The notes below the pieces were generated by a model. That model was given only the letters and a program-made list of their open reading frames with translations. It had not been told where the DNA came from and ran no database searches. DNA of 42,339 nucleotides from Elusimicrobia bacterium HGW-Elusimicrobia-2 (lineage in GTDB: Bacteria > CG03): assembly GCA_002841685.1 (NCBI GenBank), contig PHAM01000006.1, forward strand, positions 1 to 42,339, written 5' to 3'. Of this stretch, positions 1-7,670 are shown piece after piece. The first letter of the stretch is position 1. Every line of letters starts with the position of its first letter. The translations under genes and the position numbers were made by a program.

Positions 1-102
1 GGATTTTCAAAGACCAGATTTGTAAAAAATGTATGTATTCATACTAAAAGGCAACGTGTTTTGCGCAATGAAGATTTGTATAAAAATAAAGGAATGTTGT
101 AA
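1..102 (+). CDS. C-terminal end of a truncated, unrecognised protein
   Basis: Frame 1 is open from the first base of the window to a TAA at 100-102 and encodes 33 residues, including RFVKNVCIHTKRQ. The stop lies two bases before the ATG of the next gene, a spacing typical of an operon, so this is probably the tail of a real upstream gene cut by the window edge. It is basic and shows no recognisable motif, so I do not assign a function. Context (a glycan cluster) suggests a glycan enzyme, but that is inference only. Confidence 0.5.
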   Translation, partial: GFSKTRFVKNVCIHTKRQRVLRNEDLYKNKGML

Positions 103-104
103 AT

Positions 105-845
105 ATGATTGATAAGGTTAAAGAAAATATCGTTGCAGGTAACCCCTGGTACACGGATTCACAGTTGGTACAGTTACTTCAGCCGCACACAAAAAGAGTT
201 ATCAATGATAGATGGGGATTTATTTTAAAAGAGGTGAATAAAATAATTCAAAAATCGGATCATAATTTAGATCTGCTTGATATCGGTAGCGGAGATGGCC
301 TGAATTTGGAATTGCTGACAAAGCTTAAAAAGTTGAATATTACCGCTTTAGACTATAATCCGCTTAGAATTGAAAGAGTAAGTAAAAAATATCCCAAAGT
401 TAAAGTTATAATCGATGACATATTCCAACATGATTTTAAAGAGAAGTATGACATAATTTTAATGAGTCAGGTGCTTGAACATATTAAAAAAGATTTCCAA
501 GCACTTGTTCAAATCAGGAGTATGCTTAAAGATGAAGGAATTTTAATTTTAGGTATACCAAATGAGGGATGTTTAATGGCTCGATTAAGGAATAGAATAA
601 TACAGCCGCGTATATCAAAAACTACAGACCATGTTAATTTTTATACGAAGTCTGGAATTTTAAAATTAATTAAAAAATCGTATTTTAAGATTAAGTCAGT
701 GTATTATGAAGGTTTTTTCTTTCCGCACACTAGGATTAATCAATTAATTTCTTCTTCTAAGGCAGGTTTTTATATTATGAAAACCTTCGGGCAAATATTC
801 GAAAGTCAGGTTGGGGGATTTTATTTTGTTTTATCTTTGGAATAA
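105..845 (+). CDS. Class I SAM-dependent methyltransferase
   Basis: This 246-residue protein has a Rossmann-type S-adenosylmethionine fold. Motif I is LLDIGSGDG at residues 57-65, an acidic residue ends the second strand (ITALDYN), and the post-motif segment YDIILMSQVLEHI is typical of the methyltransferase 11/23 superfamily. It is likely cytosolic and probably methylates a sugar, sugar nucleotide or lipid-linked glycan, but the substrate cannot be read from sequence. The start follows the upstream stop by two bases. It is one of five methyltransferase domains in the island. Base use is AT-rich, like the flippase that follows. The family call is firm and the substrate unknown. Confidence 0.85.
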   Translation: MIDKVKENIVAGNPWYTDSQLVQLLQPHTKRVINDRWGFILKEVNKIIQKSDHNLDLLDIGSGDGLNLELLTKLKKLNITALDYNPLRIERVSKKYPKVKVIIDDIFQHDFKEKYDIILMSQVLEHIKKDFQALVQIRSMLKDEGILILGIPNEGCLMARLRNRIIQPRISKTTDHVNFYTKSGILKLIKKSYFKIKSVYYEGFFFPHTRINQLISSSKAGFYIMKTFGQIFESQVGGFYFVLSLE

Positions 846-909
846 CATCTGTAAACATAAGAAAAATTATTCTGATACCCGGAAACGGGAAGCAACAGAG
901 AGGGAATTA

Positions 910-951
910 ATGTTCATAGCAGAAGATACACCGGTCGGGTTCAATGAGTAA
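910..951 (+). CDS. Possible 13-codon leader ORF coupled to the flippase
   Basis: A 13-codon ORF (ATG at 910, TAA at 949-951) has a strong Shine-Dalgarno-like purine run, AGAGAGGGA, at 897-905. Its stop overlaps the flippase start at 944. The flippase ATG itself has no comparable ribosome-binding site, so initiation here followed by re-initiation would explain how the flippase is translated. The peptide has no recognised motif. It could equally be a chance ORF or a scrap of a decayed gene. The rest of the gap 846-943 holds only a 4-bp hairpin with a GAAA loop (878-889) and no clear promoter. Confidence 0.3.
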   Translation: MFIAEDTPVGFNE

Positions 952-2434
952 AAATATAAAAAATGATATAGAAAATTCACTGACCGACTATACGGCTCTG
1001 GTAAGCGGCGGTATGGCAAAAATAATAATTGCTGCAATATCTGTTCCGTTAATTACAAGAGTGCTCGGTCCGGCCGGTTATGGCCAACTCAACCTGTTTT
1101 ATATGGTAACTTCTATCGGTTTTATGTTTTCAGTTTCCTGGGTTATAACGCCTGTTATAAGATTCGGCAAAGAAGAGTTTTTAAAGACAGGGAAGATAAA
1201 CGAAGTTTTTTGGTCGCTGAATATGCTGGTTTTGACAGGCATTATACTCGTTACCGGGTTAATAATTGTTTTTAGAAGCGAAATAGTTAATTATATCAGC
1301 ATTGATAACGGAAGCATAGTTGTTTATGTTTTAGGGTATTATTTATTCACTGCCGCTTCCGGATATTTTAATAAGCTGCTGATCGCAACGGGAAAAATTA
1401 AGAAATCCGCATTGCTGGAAGTGCTGCCGAAGCTGCTTTTTCTGGCTCCTCTCATTTTTTTCTTTGCCGCTGATCGCGGTAATATCCAAGCGCTTCTTAT
1501 ACTCATTGTAATAACTCAGGGAATTTCCTTACTAATTGCCGGGAAATGGATTAAAATAGAATTAATCCAGCCGTTTAAAATAAATACTAAACTGATGAAA
1601 AAAATGTTTTTTTTTGCTTCTCCTTTTTTCTTCAGTACGACTGCGGCATATATAATCAATTATGTTGACCTGATTGTAATAAAGAGATATCTGCCCACAT
1701 CTCAAGTAGGAGTTTATTCTCTGGCTTACAATATTTCCAATTACATAGGCCAGGTGATTATCGCTTCAATTACAGTGACTTCGCCGATAATTATCAGTCT
1801 TTATTATGAGAAAAGGCCGGAACTGCTGAAGCAGTATGTAAAGAGATTTATACCGCAGGGAATATTAATCTGGTCCGCTGTTTTATGTTCAATTTTAATA
1901 GCGCTTCCCTTTATTATGCGGGTCTTCTTTGAACAGAGTTTCAGGGGAAGTATAGCCCCTCTTCAAGTTCTGATTTGCGGGTTGCTGGTAAATGGTATAG
2001 CGGCATTTTATTCAGGGATCTTAGTTGCGCATAAAATAGTTAAAACGATAATGCTTGTGAGTATTGCAATTGCAGTTGTTAATCTGATCGGAGACTTATT
2101 GCTTGTCCCAGTATTCGGAATCAGCGGCGCTGCTTTTTCATCAGCGCTTGCATTTGCTGTGGGAGGAACAGGTTATATGTACTTTGGGAATAGATGTCTG
2201 AACCTGAAAGCAATAACACCTTTAATATTCCTTGCTCCGGTATTTTTTGTTTATTTCGCCGTCAGAAAAGATTTTTATTTAATATTGCCGCTGGTTATTG
2301 GTATTTATTACCTCATCATAAAGCGATTTAAAATATTTACGCCCGCCGATAAAGAAATTTTGAAATATATAAATATTCCTCCGAAACTAAGGGATGTTAT
2401 ATATAAAATTTATGATTTTTTAAGTTATGTTTGA
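944..2434 (+). CDS. Wzx-type polysaccharide/oligosaccharide flippase
   Basis: This 496-residue, highly hydrophobic protein matches the MATE/MviN-like polysaccharide exporters (Wzx, RfbX). Its N-terminus reads SGGMAKIIIAAISVPLITRVLGPAGYGQ, and the phrase RVLGPAGYGQ is a family hallmark. About 12-14 membrane segments are apparent, which is the usual number and length. These proteins move undecaprenyl-diphosphate-linked glycans across the inner membrane. It is the only flippase in the window. It overlaps the following GT-C-like gene by 8 bases, so the two are probably co-translated. The start at 944 lacks a good ribosome-binding site and may depend on the short ORF at 910. The function is well supported and the glycan is unknown. 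Confidence 0.9.
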   Translation: MSKNIKNDIENSLTDYTALVSGGMAKIIIAAISVPLITRVLGPAGYGQLNLFYMVTSIGFMFSVSWVITPVIRFGKEEFLKTGKINEVFWSLNMLVLTGIILVTGLIIVFRSEIVNYISIDNGSIVVYVLGYYLFTAASGYFNKLLIATGKIKKSALLEVLPKLLFLAPLIFFFAADRGNIQALLILIVITQGISLLIAGKWIKIELIQPFKINTKLMKKMFFFASPFFFSTTAAYIINYVDLIVIKRYLPTSQVGVYSLAYNISNYIGQVIIASITVTSPIIISLYYEKRPELLKQYVKRFIPQGILIWSAVLCSILIALPFIMRVFFEQSFRGSIAPLQVLICGLLVNGIAAFYSGILVAHKIVKTIMLVSIAIAVVNLIGDLLLVPVFGISGAAFSSALAFAVGGTGYMYFGNRCLNLKAITPLIFLAPVFFVYFAVRKDFYLILPLVIGIYYLIIKRFKIFTPADKEILKYINIPPKLRDVIYKIYDFLSYV

Positions 2435-3887
2435 AGCAGGATTGATATTTTCAACTTTCGTGTTATGTTTTTTTATAAGGCTAAGTCCTTTCCCTGCCCA
2501 AGGATGCGATGCCTATTATTTTCTGCTTTGCGCGGAGCGGTTTAAAAAAGATAAACAAATCCCCATTATCCTGCCGAATTACTACATGCTTGAAAACAAC
2601 GAACAGTGGTATCCGCCAGGATTCAGTATTTTTTTAGCATTGTTTTCACAAAAGTTTCTTGAAAAATGCCATTGGTTATTATCACCTTTGTTAGATTCCA
2701 TTATAGGATTAATTTTAATGTTTGTGTTGTATGCGTTGACAGGAGATGTTGCGGCGGCAGTAATAGCCGGGCTTATATACGCATTCGCATGGGGCGCTAT
2801 CTCGCAGACAGAAAATATGACTTCGAGACAGCTTGGAGTGTTATTCCTCAATCTCGCTGTCATCTTACTCTTTATTTCTCTTGAAACTTTTCCGTTCATC
2901 GCTTTTTATTTTATCGCGGTACTACTGCTGTTAACGACTCACAAATTAAACAGTCAGAATTTTTATATCACTTTGCCGCTGTTGGCCATTATTTCTGATA
3001 TGAGAATTTTAGCGTTATATATCGCCGGTTTGGTTATAGTGTTGATAGCTACTAAAGGTTTTTACTGGAAGATTTTGAAAGCGCATTGGGATATAGTCAA
3101 ATTTTGGAGTAGCAACTGGCCTTTTTTGGGAGCTCATCAGATAAAGCATTCGCCCGTATATGGAAACCCCGATGACTATAATAATGAAATATATTCCCCA
3201 GCGAATATAATTAAATATGTCGCCTCTATTATTTTAGCTAATCCTTTATTCATAATTGTTGCGATTTCATTTTTTACGCTAAACAGTTTGGGGTCTTCTG
3301 CAATAGACAGCTATAGAGTATGGCTTTTATTGACGTATGCGTTGCTGTTCATGCTTATAGTGTTCCCCTTTTTAAGAGGTATTGGCGAAGGCTATAAGTA
3401 TGTTGCAGGAGCTGTTCCTGCTACCGCTTTTATTGCGGGCTATTTGTTTCATGCCGGGCATTATAGAGGAATAATACTTATGCTTTTTGTTGTTAGCCTT
3501 TTTTGGTCATTTTTTAAATATTATAAAATATTTCAAAATCAAAGAGTTCCTCCGGCGGGTGGTCGCCCACGCATGCAAGGCGCCATAAATTATATCAATG
3601 AATTAAAAACCAGTGATAATATATCTCTTCTCTGTGTTCCACTACATTTATCCGATATAATCGCGTACAATTGTAGAATTAAGATTTTATGGGGCAGTCA
3701 TAATCATCCCTTTGAAATGATAAAATCTATTTTCCCGGTTTTTAAAAAGAAAATAAGCGAATTAAAAAAAGAATATGGTATAAACTATCTGCTTTTAGAT
3801 AAAAAATATGCCGATAGCGGTTTTTTTGAGAAAGAACTAAAACAAGAAGTCTTTAGCGAGGGGGATTATTCAATATACCGAATATGA
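2427..3887 (+). CDS. Multi-pass GT-C-like membrane glycosyltransferase
   Basis: This 486-residue integral membrane protein has many hydrophobic helices and a soluble C-terminal tail from about residue 370. The first external loop contains an acidic residue (CDAYYF, Asp28) and is followed by the WYPPGFS segment. An early Asp followed by an aromatic-PP motif resembles GT-C transferases of the GT39/GT83 (PMT/ArnT) type, which take a sugar from a polyprenyl phosphate on the outer face of the membrane. It overlaps the flippase by 8 bases, and its stop overlaps a short ORF at 3884. A Wzy-like polymerase role is an alternative. The superfamily call is moderate and the donor and acceptor are unknown. 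Confidence 0.6.
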   Translation: MFEAGLIFSTFVLCFFIRLSPFPAQGCDAYYFLLCAERFKKDKQIPIILPNYYMLENNEQWYPPGFSIFLALFSQKFLEKCHWLLSPLLDSIIGLILMFVLYALTGDVAAAVIAGLIYAFAWGAISQTENMTSRQLGVLFLNLAVILLFISLETFPFIAFYFIAVLLLLTTHKLNSQNFYITLPLLAIISDMRILALYIAGLVIVLIATKGFYWKILKAHWDIVKFWSSNWPFLGAHQIKHSPVYGNPDDYNNEIYSPANIIKYVASIILANPLFIIVAISFFTLNSLGSSAIDSYRVWLLLTYALLFMLIVFPFLRGIGEGYKYVAGAVPATAFIAGYLFHAGHYRGIILMLFVVSLFWSFFKYYKIFQNQRVPPAGGRPRMQGAINYINELKTSDNISLLCVPLHLSDIIAYNCRIKILWGSHNHPFEMIKSIFPVFKKKISELKKEYGINYLLLDKKYADSGFFEKELKQEVFSEGDYSIYRI

Positions 3888-3970
3888 GTTCTATGCAATA
3901 TTTAAATTTTGGTGAGAACCGATATGCGGATTCGGCAGGACATGCGATTTTAAGAGGATGCAATGTATGA
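3884..3970 (+). CDS. Short overlapping ORF (28 residues), function unknown
   Basis: An ATGA overlap joins the end of the GT-C-like gene to this 28-residue ORF, which ends TGA at 3968-3970. That stop in turn overlaps an ATG at 3967 opening a 16-residue ORF (3967-4017), inside which the next methyltransferase starts at 4004. The peptide (for example NFGENRYADSAGHAILRG) has no motif I recognise. The chain of overlapping starts and stops could provide translational coupling across an otherwise 116-base gap, or could be what remains of a decayed gene. I see no promoter in 3888-4003. Confidence 0.25.
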   Translation: MSSMQYLNFGENRYADSAGHAILRGCNV

Positions 3971-4003
3971 ACTATTGGCGGCAATACGAAGGAAAAAATA
4001 TAG

Positions 4004-4819
4004 ATGACAAGATTTAGATTTGGAAAAAACTGGAAAAAGTTTGTCGGAGCAATAGACAATAACAGAATTGACAGAGCCAAGGGATCAATGATAGCTTTAT
4101 TGGGCGATGCCGCGCTCAAAAATAAAGATTTTCTGGATGCCGGAGCCGGCAGCGGCCTTTTCAGTCTTGCCGCCTGCCTTTTCGGCGCAAGGGTTCACAG
4201 TTTTGACTATGATTCTGAATCGGTTGAGTGCGTGAAATATCTGAAGAACAAATACGCTCCTTCGGCAAAAGACTGGAAGATTGAAAAAGGGGATATCCTG
4301 GATGCGGATTATGTGGCCTCGCTGGGAACCTTTGATATTGTTTACAGCTGGGGGGTTTTGCATCACACGGGAGATATGTGGCAAGCCTGCGACAATGCCG
4401 CCAAATTGGTCAAGCCTGGCGGTTTGCTTTATATCGCCTTATATAACGATCAGGGCTACGCCAGCGAGGCATGGAGAGGAATTAAATTTTTTTATAATTG
4501 GCTTCCGGATGTATTGAAATTGATTGTTCTTGCTCCTGTCTTTATAAGGTTATGGCTTTTCAGTTGCGTCAAGGATGTACTGAAATGTCGGCCTTTTTAC
4601 ACATGGAAGAGTTACAAAAACACCCCCCGCGGTATGGATCCATGGCGGGATGTTATAGATTGGGTCGGAGGATATCCTTTTGAAGTCGCGTCGCCCGGCG
4701 AAGTAATAAATTTTTTCAGGGCCCGCGGTTTTTGTGAAAAACGGGTCGTTACCTGTGGGAAAGGATACGGCTGCAACGAATTTGTTTTTAAAAAAGAGTG
4801 GAAAGTATGTGCGGAATAA
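4004..4819 (+). CDS. Class I SAM-dependent methyltransferase beside asnB
   Basis: This 271-residue protein has SAM motif I FLDAGAGSG at residues 43-51, an acidic second-strand end (HSFDYDSESV) and the post-motif YSWGVLHHTGDM. After the catalytic domain comes a hydrophobic segment around residues 165-187 (LPDVLKLIVLAPVFIRLWLF) that could dock it to the membrane or to a lipid-linked substrate. The C-terminal part (GYPFEVASPGEV) is typical of the subgroup found in polysaccharide loci. A purine run, GAAGGAAA, precedes the ATG. Its last four codons overlap the start of asnB. The methyltransferase assignment is secure and the substrate unknown. Confidence 0.85.
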   Translation: MTRFRFGKNWKKFVGAIDNNRIDRAKGSMIALLGDAALKNKDFLDAGAGSGLFSLAACLFGARVHSFDYDSESVECVKYLKNKYAPSAKDWKIEKGDILDADYVASLGTFDIVYSWGVLHHTGDMWQACDNAAKLVKPGGLLYIALYNDQGYASEAWRGIKFFYNWLPDVLKLIVLAPVFIRLWLFSCVKDVLKCRPFYTWKSYKNTPRGMDPWRDVIDWVGGYPFEVASPGEVINFFRARGFCEKRVVTCGKGYGCNEFVFKKEWKVCAE

Positions 4820-6735
4820 CCGGAATAGTCAATTTTAACGGCCAAGCGGTTGATGCCGATGTTTTGAAGAAAATGAATGATCTTCTTCTACACAGAGGGC
4901 CTGATGATGAGGGGCACTACATAAACACAAAATGCAAAACACAAAATGCAAAGTTGAGCGTGGGTTTGGGGATGAGACGCCTCAGTATAATCGATCTTGA
5001 AACGGGCGCTCAACCTATTTTCAATGAAGACAAATCTATTGTGGTTGTCTGTAATGGGGAAATATATAATTTCCAGAGTTTGCGGGAGGGATTGATACAG
5101 AAAGGACATATTTTCAAAACCAAAAGCGATACGGAAGTTCTTGCTCATCTCTACGAAGAACACGGAACGGATTGCCTTAGTAAACTTAACGGGATGTTTG
5201 CTTTTGCTATCTGGGATACAAATAAAAAATTTCTTTTTCTCGCCCGGGACCGCGCGGGTAAAAAGCCGTTGTATTATACACAGGTCGGAGAATCTTTTTA
5301 TTTTTCTTCTGAAATAAAATCTTTTCTTGCGGTGCCGGGATTTGAAAAAAAGGTAAATTTAAAAGCTATCCATTATTATCTGACTTATCAGTATATCCCT
5401 TCGCCGATGACGATTTTCGAAAAAGTTTTCCGTATCCCGCCGGCTTCATTTCTTACAATTGACTCGTCGGCAAAACAGGAGTGTAAAAAGTATTGGGCTC
5501 CTGATTATCGTAATAAAACAAAATTGTCTTACTCTGAAGCCAAAAAAAATATAAGAGATATCCTGCAGGATGCTGTGAAAATAAGGATGATATCGGATGT
5601 GCCGCTGGGCGCGTTTCTTTCCGGCGGCATAGATTCGTCAGTTGTCGTCGGTATTATGAGCTCCCTTTCAAGTTGTCCGGTCAAGACATTCGCCATAGGT
5701 TTTAAAGAACAGGATTTTTCGGAACTAAAATATGCTGATGCGGTAGCAAAACGTTTTAAAACCGACCATACTGAATTTGTTGTTGAACCGAAGGATACCG
5801 CTATACTTGAAAAACTTGTCTGGCATTATGATCAGCCTTTCGCGGATTCTTCGGCTCTTCCCAGCTATTATGTTGCGAACCAGACCCGCAGGCATGTAAC
5901 AGTCGCCTTGAACGGCGACGGCGGCGATGAGAATTTCGGAGGTTATCTGCGTCATCTGGCGCTCAAACAATCCGAGCTGATAGCGTTCCCTTTTAAGCTG
6001 ATCCCGAATAATTTTTTTAAAGCAATGGTGAATCTGCTTCCCGAAGGAGCAGGGCGCGTCAATGTTTTCAAACGGGGGAAGAGGTTTTTAAATGCTTTAA
6101 AAGAAAAGCCGGCCAGACGGAATCTTATATGGCACCGTATTTTTGATAATGAAACAAAATTTCAAATTTACTCCGATGAAATGAAAGCTGCCGTTATTGA
6201 ACATGACGCATGTGCTTATCTTGAAAAAACTTTTGATAATGCGCCCGCATTTGATTTACTTGACCGGACTTTATATACGGATATGACAACATATTTACCG
6301 GAATGCCTTATGGTGAAAATGGATGTCGCGTCTATGGCAAATTCTCTTGAAGCCCGCTCGCCTTTTTTGGATTACCGGCTTGTTGAGTTTGCGGCAAGTC
6401 TTCCTTCCTCATGGAAAATAAGAGGATTGAAACAAAAAAGGATATTGAAAGACGCGTTTGAAGATATCCTCCCCGATGCAATTATAAATAGGGGGAAACA
6501 GGGTTTTGGGATACCGATTGATAAGTGGTTTAGGAATGAATGGAAGGAATATTTTATAGATATAGTGCTGTCCGGCAAGGCGGCCTCACGGGGTTATTTC
6601 AATATTAAAGAGATCCAGAAACTTTTTGAAGAACATCTTTCGGGAAAGCGGCAGCATGGCTATCGCCTTTGGGCTCTTTTAATGCTGGAATTGTGGCACA
6701 GGGTTTTTATTGACGGCGACTTCGATTTCCAATGA
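4807..6735 (+). CDS. asnB: Glutamine-dependent asparagine synthase family amidotransferase
   Basis: An N-terminal class II glutaminase domain begins Met-Cys-Gly-Ile, and Cys2 becomes the N-terminal nucleophile after Met removal. This fixes the start at 4807 rather than an upstream GTG at 4798. The HRGPDDEG and RRLSIIDL motifs follow. The ATP-pyrophosphatase domain has its P-loop SGGIDSS at residues 272-278. At 642 residues the length is normal for the family. Enzymes of this family make asparagine, or in polysaccharide loci amidate uronic-acid sugars (WbpS-like); the location favours the latter, but sequence alone does not decide. It overlaps the upstream methyltransferase by 13 bases. A 14-base tandem duplication inserts extra residues in the glutaminase domain. 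Confidence 0.88.
   Translation: MCGITGIVNFNGQAVDADVLKKMNDLLLHRGPDDEGHYINTKCKTQNAKLSVGLGMRRLSIIDLETGAQPIFNEDKSIVVVCNGEIYNFQSLREGLIQKGHIFKTKSDTEVLAHLYEEHGTDCLSKLNGMFAFAIWDTNKKFLFLARDRAGKKPLYYTQVGESFYFSSEIKSFLAVPGFEKKVNLKAIHYYLTYQYIPSPMTIFEKVFRIPPASFLTIDSSAKQECKKYWAPDYRNKTKLSYSEAKKNIRDILQDAVKIRMISDVPLGAFLSGGIDSSVVVGIMSSLSSCPVKTFAIGFKEQDFSELKYADAVAKRFKTDHTEFVVEPKDTAILEKLVWHYDQPFADSSALPSYYVANQTRRHVTVALNGDGGDENFGGYLRHLALKQSELIAFPFKLIPNNFFKAMVNLLPEGAGRVNVFKRGKRFLNALKEKPARRNLIWHRIFDNETKFQIYSDEMKAAVIEHDACAYLEKTFDNAPAFDLLDRTLYTDMTTYLPECLMVKMDVASMANSLEARSPFLDYRLVEFAASLPSSWKIRGLKQKRILKDAFEDILPDAIINRGKQGFGIPIDKWFRNEWKEYFIDIVLSGKAASRGYFNIKEIQKLFEEHLSGKRQHGYRLWALLMLELWHRVFIDGDFDFQ
4923..4950 (+). repeat. 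Tandem duplication of a 14-base unit inside asnB
   Basis: The unit AAACACAAAATGCA occurs twice without a gap (4923-4936 and 4937-4950) and is followed by AAG. It encodes an unusual insert (INTKCKTQNAKL) just before the conserved GLGMRRLSIIDL segment of the glutaminase domain. A lone 14-base unit would shift the frame, but two units plus the flanking bases keep it open. Confidence 0.85.
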
Positions 6736-6781
6736 CGCGCGCGCGGTGGACATGCTCGCGGTAAAAATATATTATTATCGG

Positions 6782-6799
6782 GCAGGGGAAATGCCCTGC
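6782..6799 (+). repeat. Small intergenic hairpin between asnB and a GT2 gene
   Basis: GCAGGG (6782-6787) and CCCTGC (6794-6799) form a 6-bp stem with a 6-base loop in the 89-base gap between asnB and the GT2 gene. No T-run follows, so it is not an intrinsic terminator. It may be an mRNA processing or stability element, or chance. An AAGGAG ribosome-binding site at 6814-6819 serves the next gene. Confidence 0.3.
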
Positions 6800-6824
6800 A
6801 AAGGTTATTGTTAAGGAGCTTAAT

Positions 6825-7670
6825 ATGATAGATGAGATTTCTTTTATAATTCCGGTTTTTAACGAAAGAGAGACGCTTCCGGATCTTTTAAAATCCCTGG
6901 GAGTATTGCTTGTGGGTGTGGCCAAAAGCGAAATCATTGTAATAAACGACGGTTCTACCGACGGGAGCGAAAGACTTGTTCCGGATTCCGTAAAGCTTGT
7001 AAACTCTGTGAAGCAGTGCGGCTACGGCGCGTCAATAAAAAAGGGTTTGCGGAAAGCGGAATATTCAAAAATATGCATCATTGACGCCGACGGCACATAC
7101 CCACCGGAAGCCGTGCGGACACTTCTTGAAAACTACAGGGGAGAGGATATGCTCGTCGGTAAAAGAGAGAATATAGACCTTTCGCCGCTGAGAAGGCCGG
7201 TCAAGTGGATTATAAACAAATTCGCCGGTTTTCTGACGGGAGAAAAAATCCCGGATTTGAATTCGGGTCTCAGGATTTTTAAAAAAGCGAAGGCTATGCA
7301 ATTTTTTTCTTATTTCCCCGACGGCTTTTCTTTTACCACAACAATCACGGCGGCTTTTCTGACAAACGGGATGACGGTGAATTATGAGATAATCCCCTAT
7401 CTTAAAAGGTCGGGGAAGTCCAGTTTCAGGCCCATCGCCGACACAAAGAACATGATACTGCTAATAATCAGGAACACCCTTTATTTCAATCCGCTGAAAG
7501 TGCTGCTGCCGCTCGGCGTTTTTTTTGCTATTATTGCGGCTGTGGTTTTTGGGGTGTCCTGGAAAATGGGCGAAATCCTTGACGCGACGGTGTCCGTTCT
7601 GGTAAGCGTGGCCGTGCAGATTTTTGTTCTCGCTTTTATAGCAGATGTTGTAAAGCAAAACAAAAACTAA
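6825..7670 (+). CDS. GT2 glycosyltransferase, polyprenyl-phosphate sugar synthase type
   Basis: This 281-residue protein has the GT-A fold of the dolichyl-phosphate-mannose synthase family: FIIPVFNERETL at residues 7-18, VINDGSTDGS at 39-48, and the metal/nucleotide-sugar site DADGTYPPE from residue 87. Two hydrophobic segments near the C-terminus (about 220-245 and 252-275) anchor it in the membrane, as in the DPM/GtrB subgroup. Such enzymes move a sugar from a nucleotide donor to polyprenyl phosphate at the cytosolic face. The start is backed by AAGGAG eight bases upstream of the ATG's own spacing region. It abuts the following radical SAM gene without any gap. The exact sugar is unknown. 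Confidence 0.85.
   Translation: MIDEISFIIPVFNERETLPDLLKSLGVLLVGVAKSEIIVINDGSTDGSERLVPDSVKLVNSVKQCGYGASIKKGLRKAEYSKICIIDADGTYPPEAVRTLLENYRGEDMLVGKRENIDLSPLRRPVKWIINKFAGFLTGEKIPDLNSGLRIFKKAKAMQFFSYFPDGFSFTTTITAAFLTNGMTVNYEIIPYLKRSGKSSFRPIADTKNMILLIIRNTLYFNPLKVLLPLGVFFAIIAAVVFGVSWKMGEILDATVSVLVSVAVQIFVLAFIADVVKQNKN

Noticed and set aside
846-943. JUMPstart/ops-type antitermination element before the cluster
   Set aside because: I looked for a GGCGGTAG-like core here and before other island genes; GGCGGCTAC near 15411 is the closest and does not match well enough.
4798-4806. GTG start for asnB
   Set aside because: The catalytic Cys must follow the initiator Met directly, which requires the ATG at 4807.
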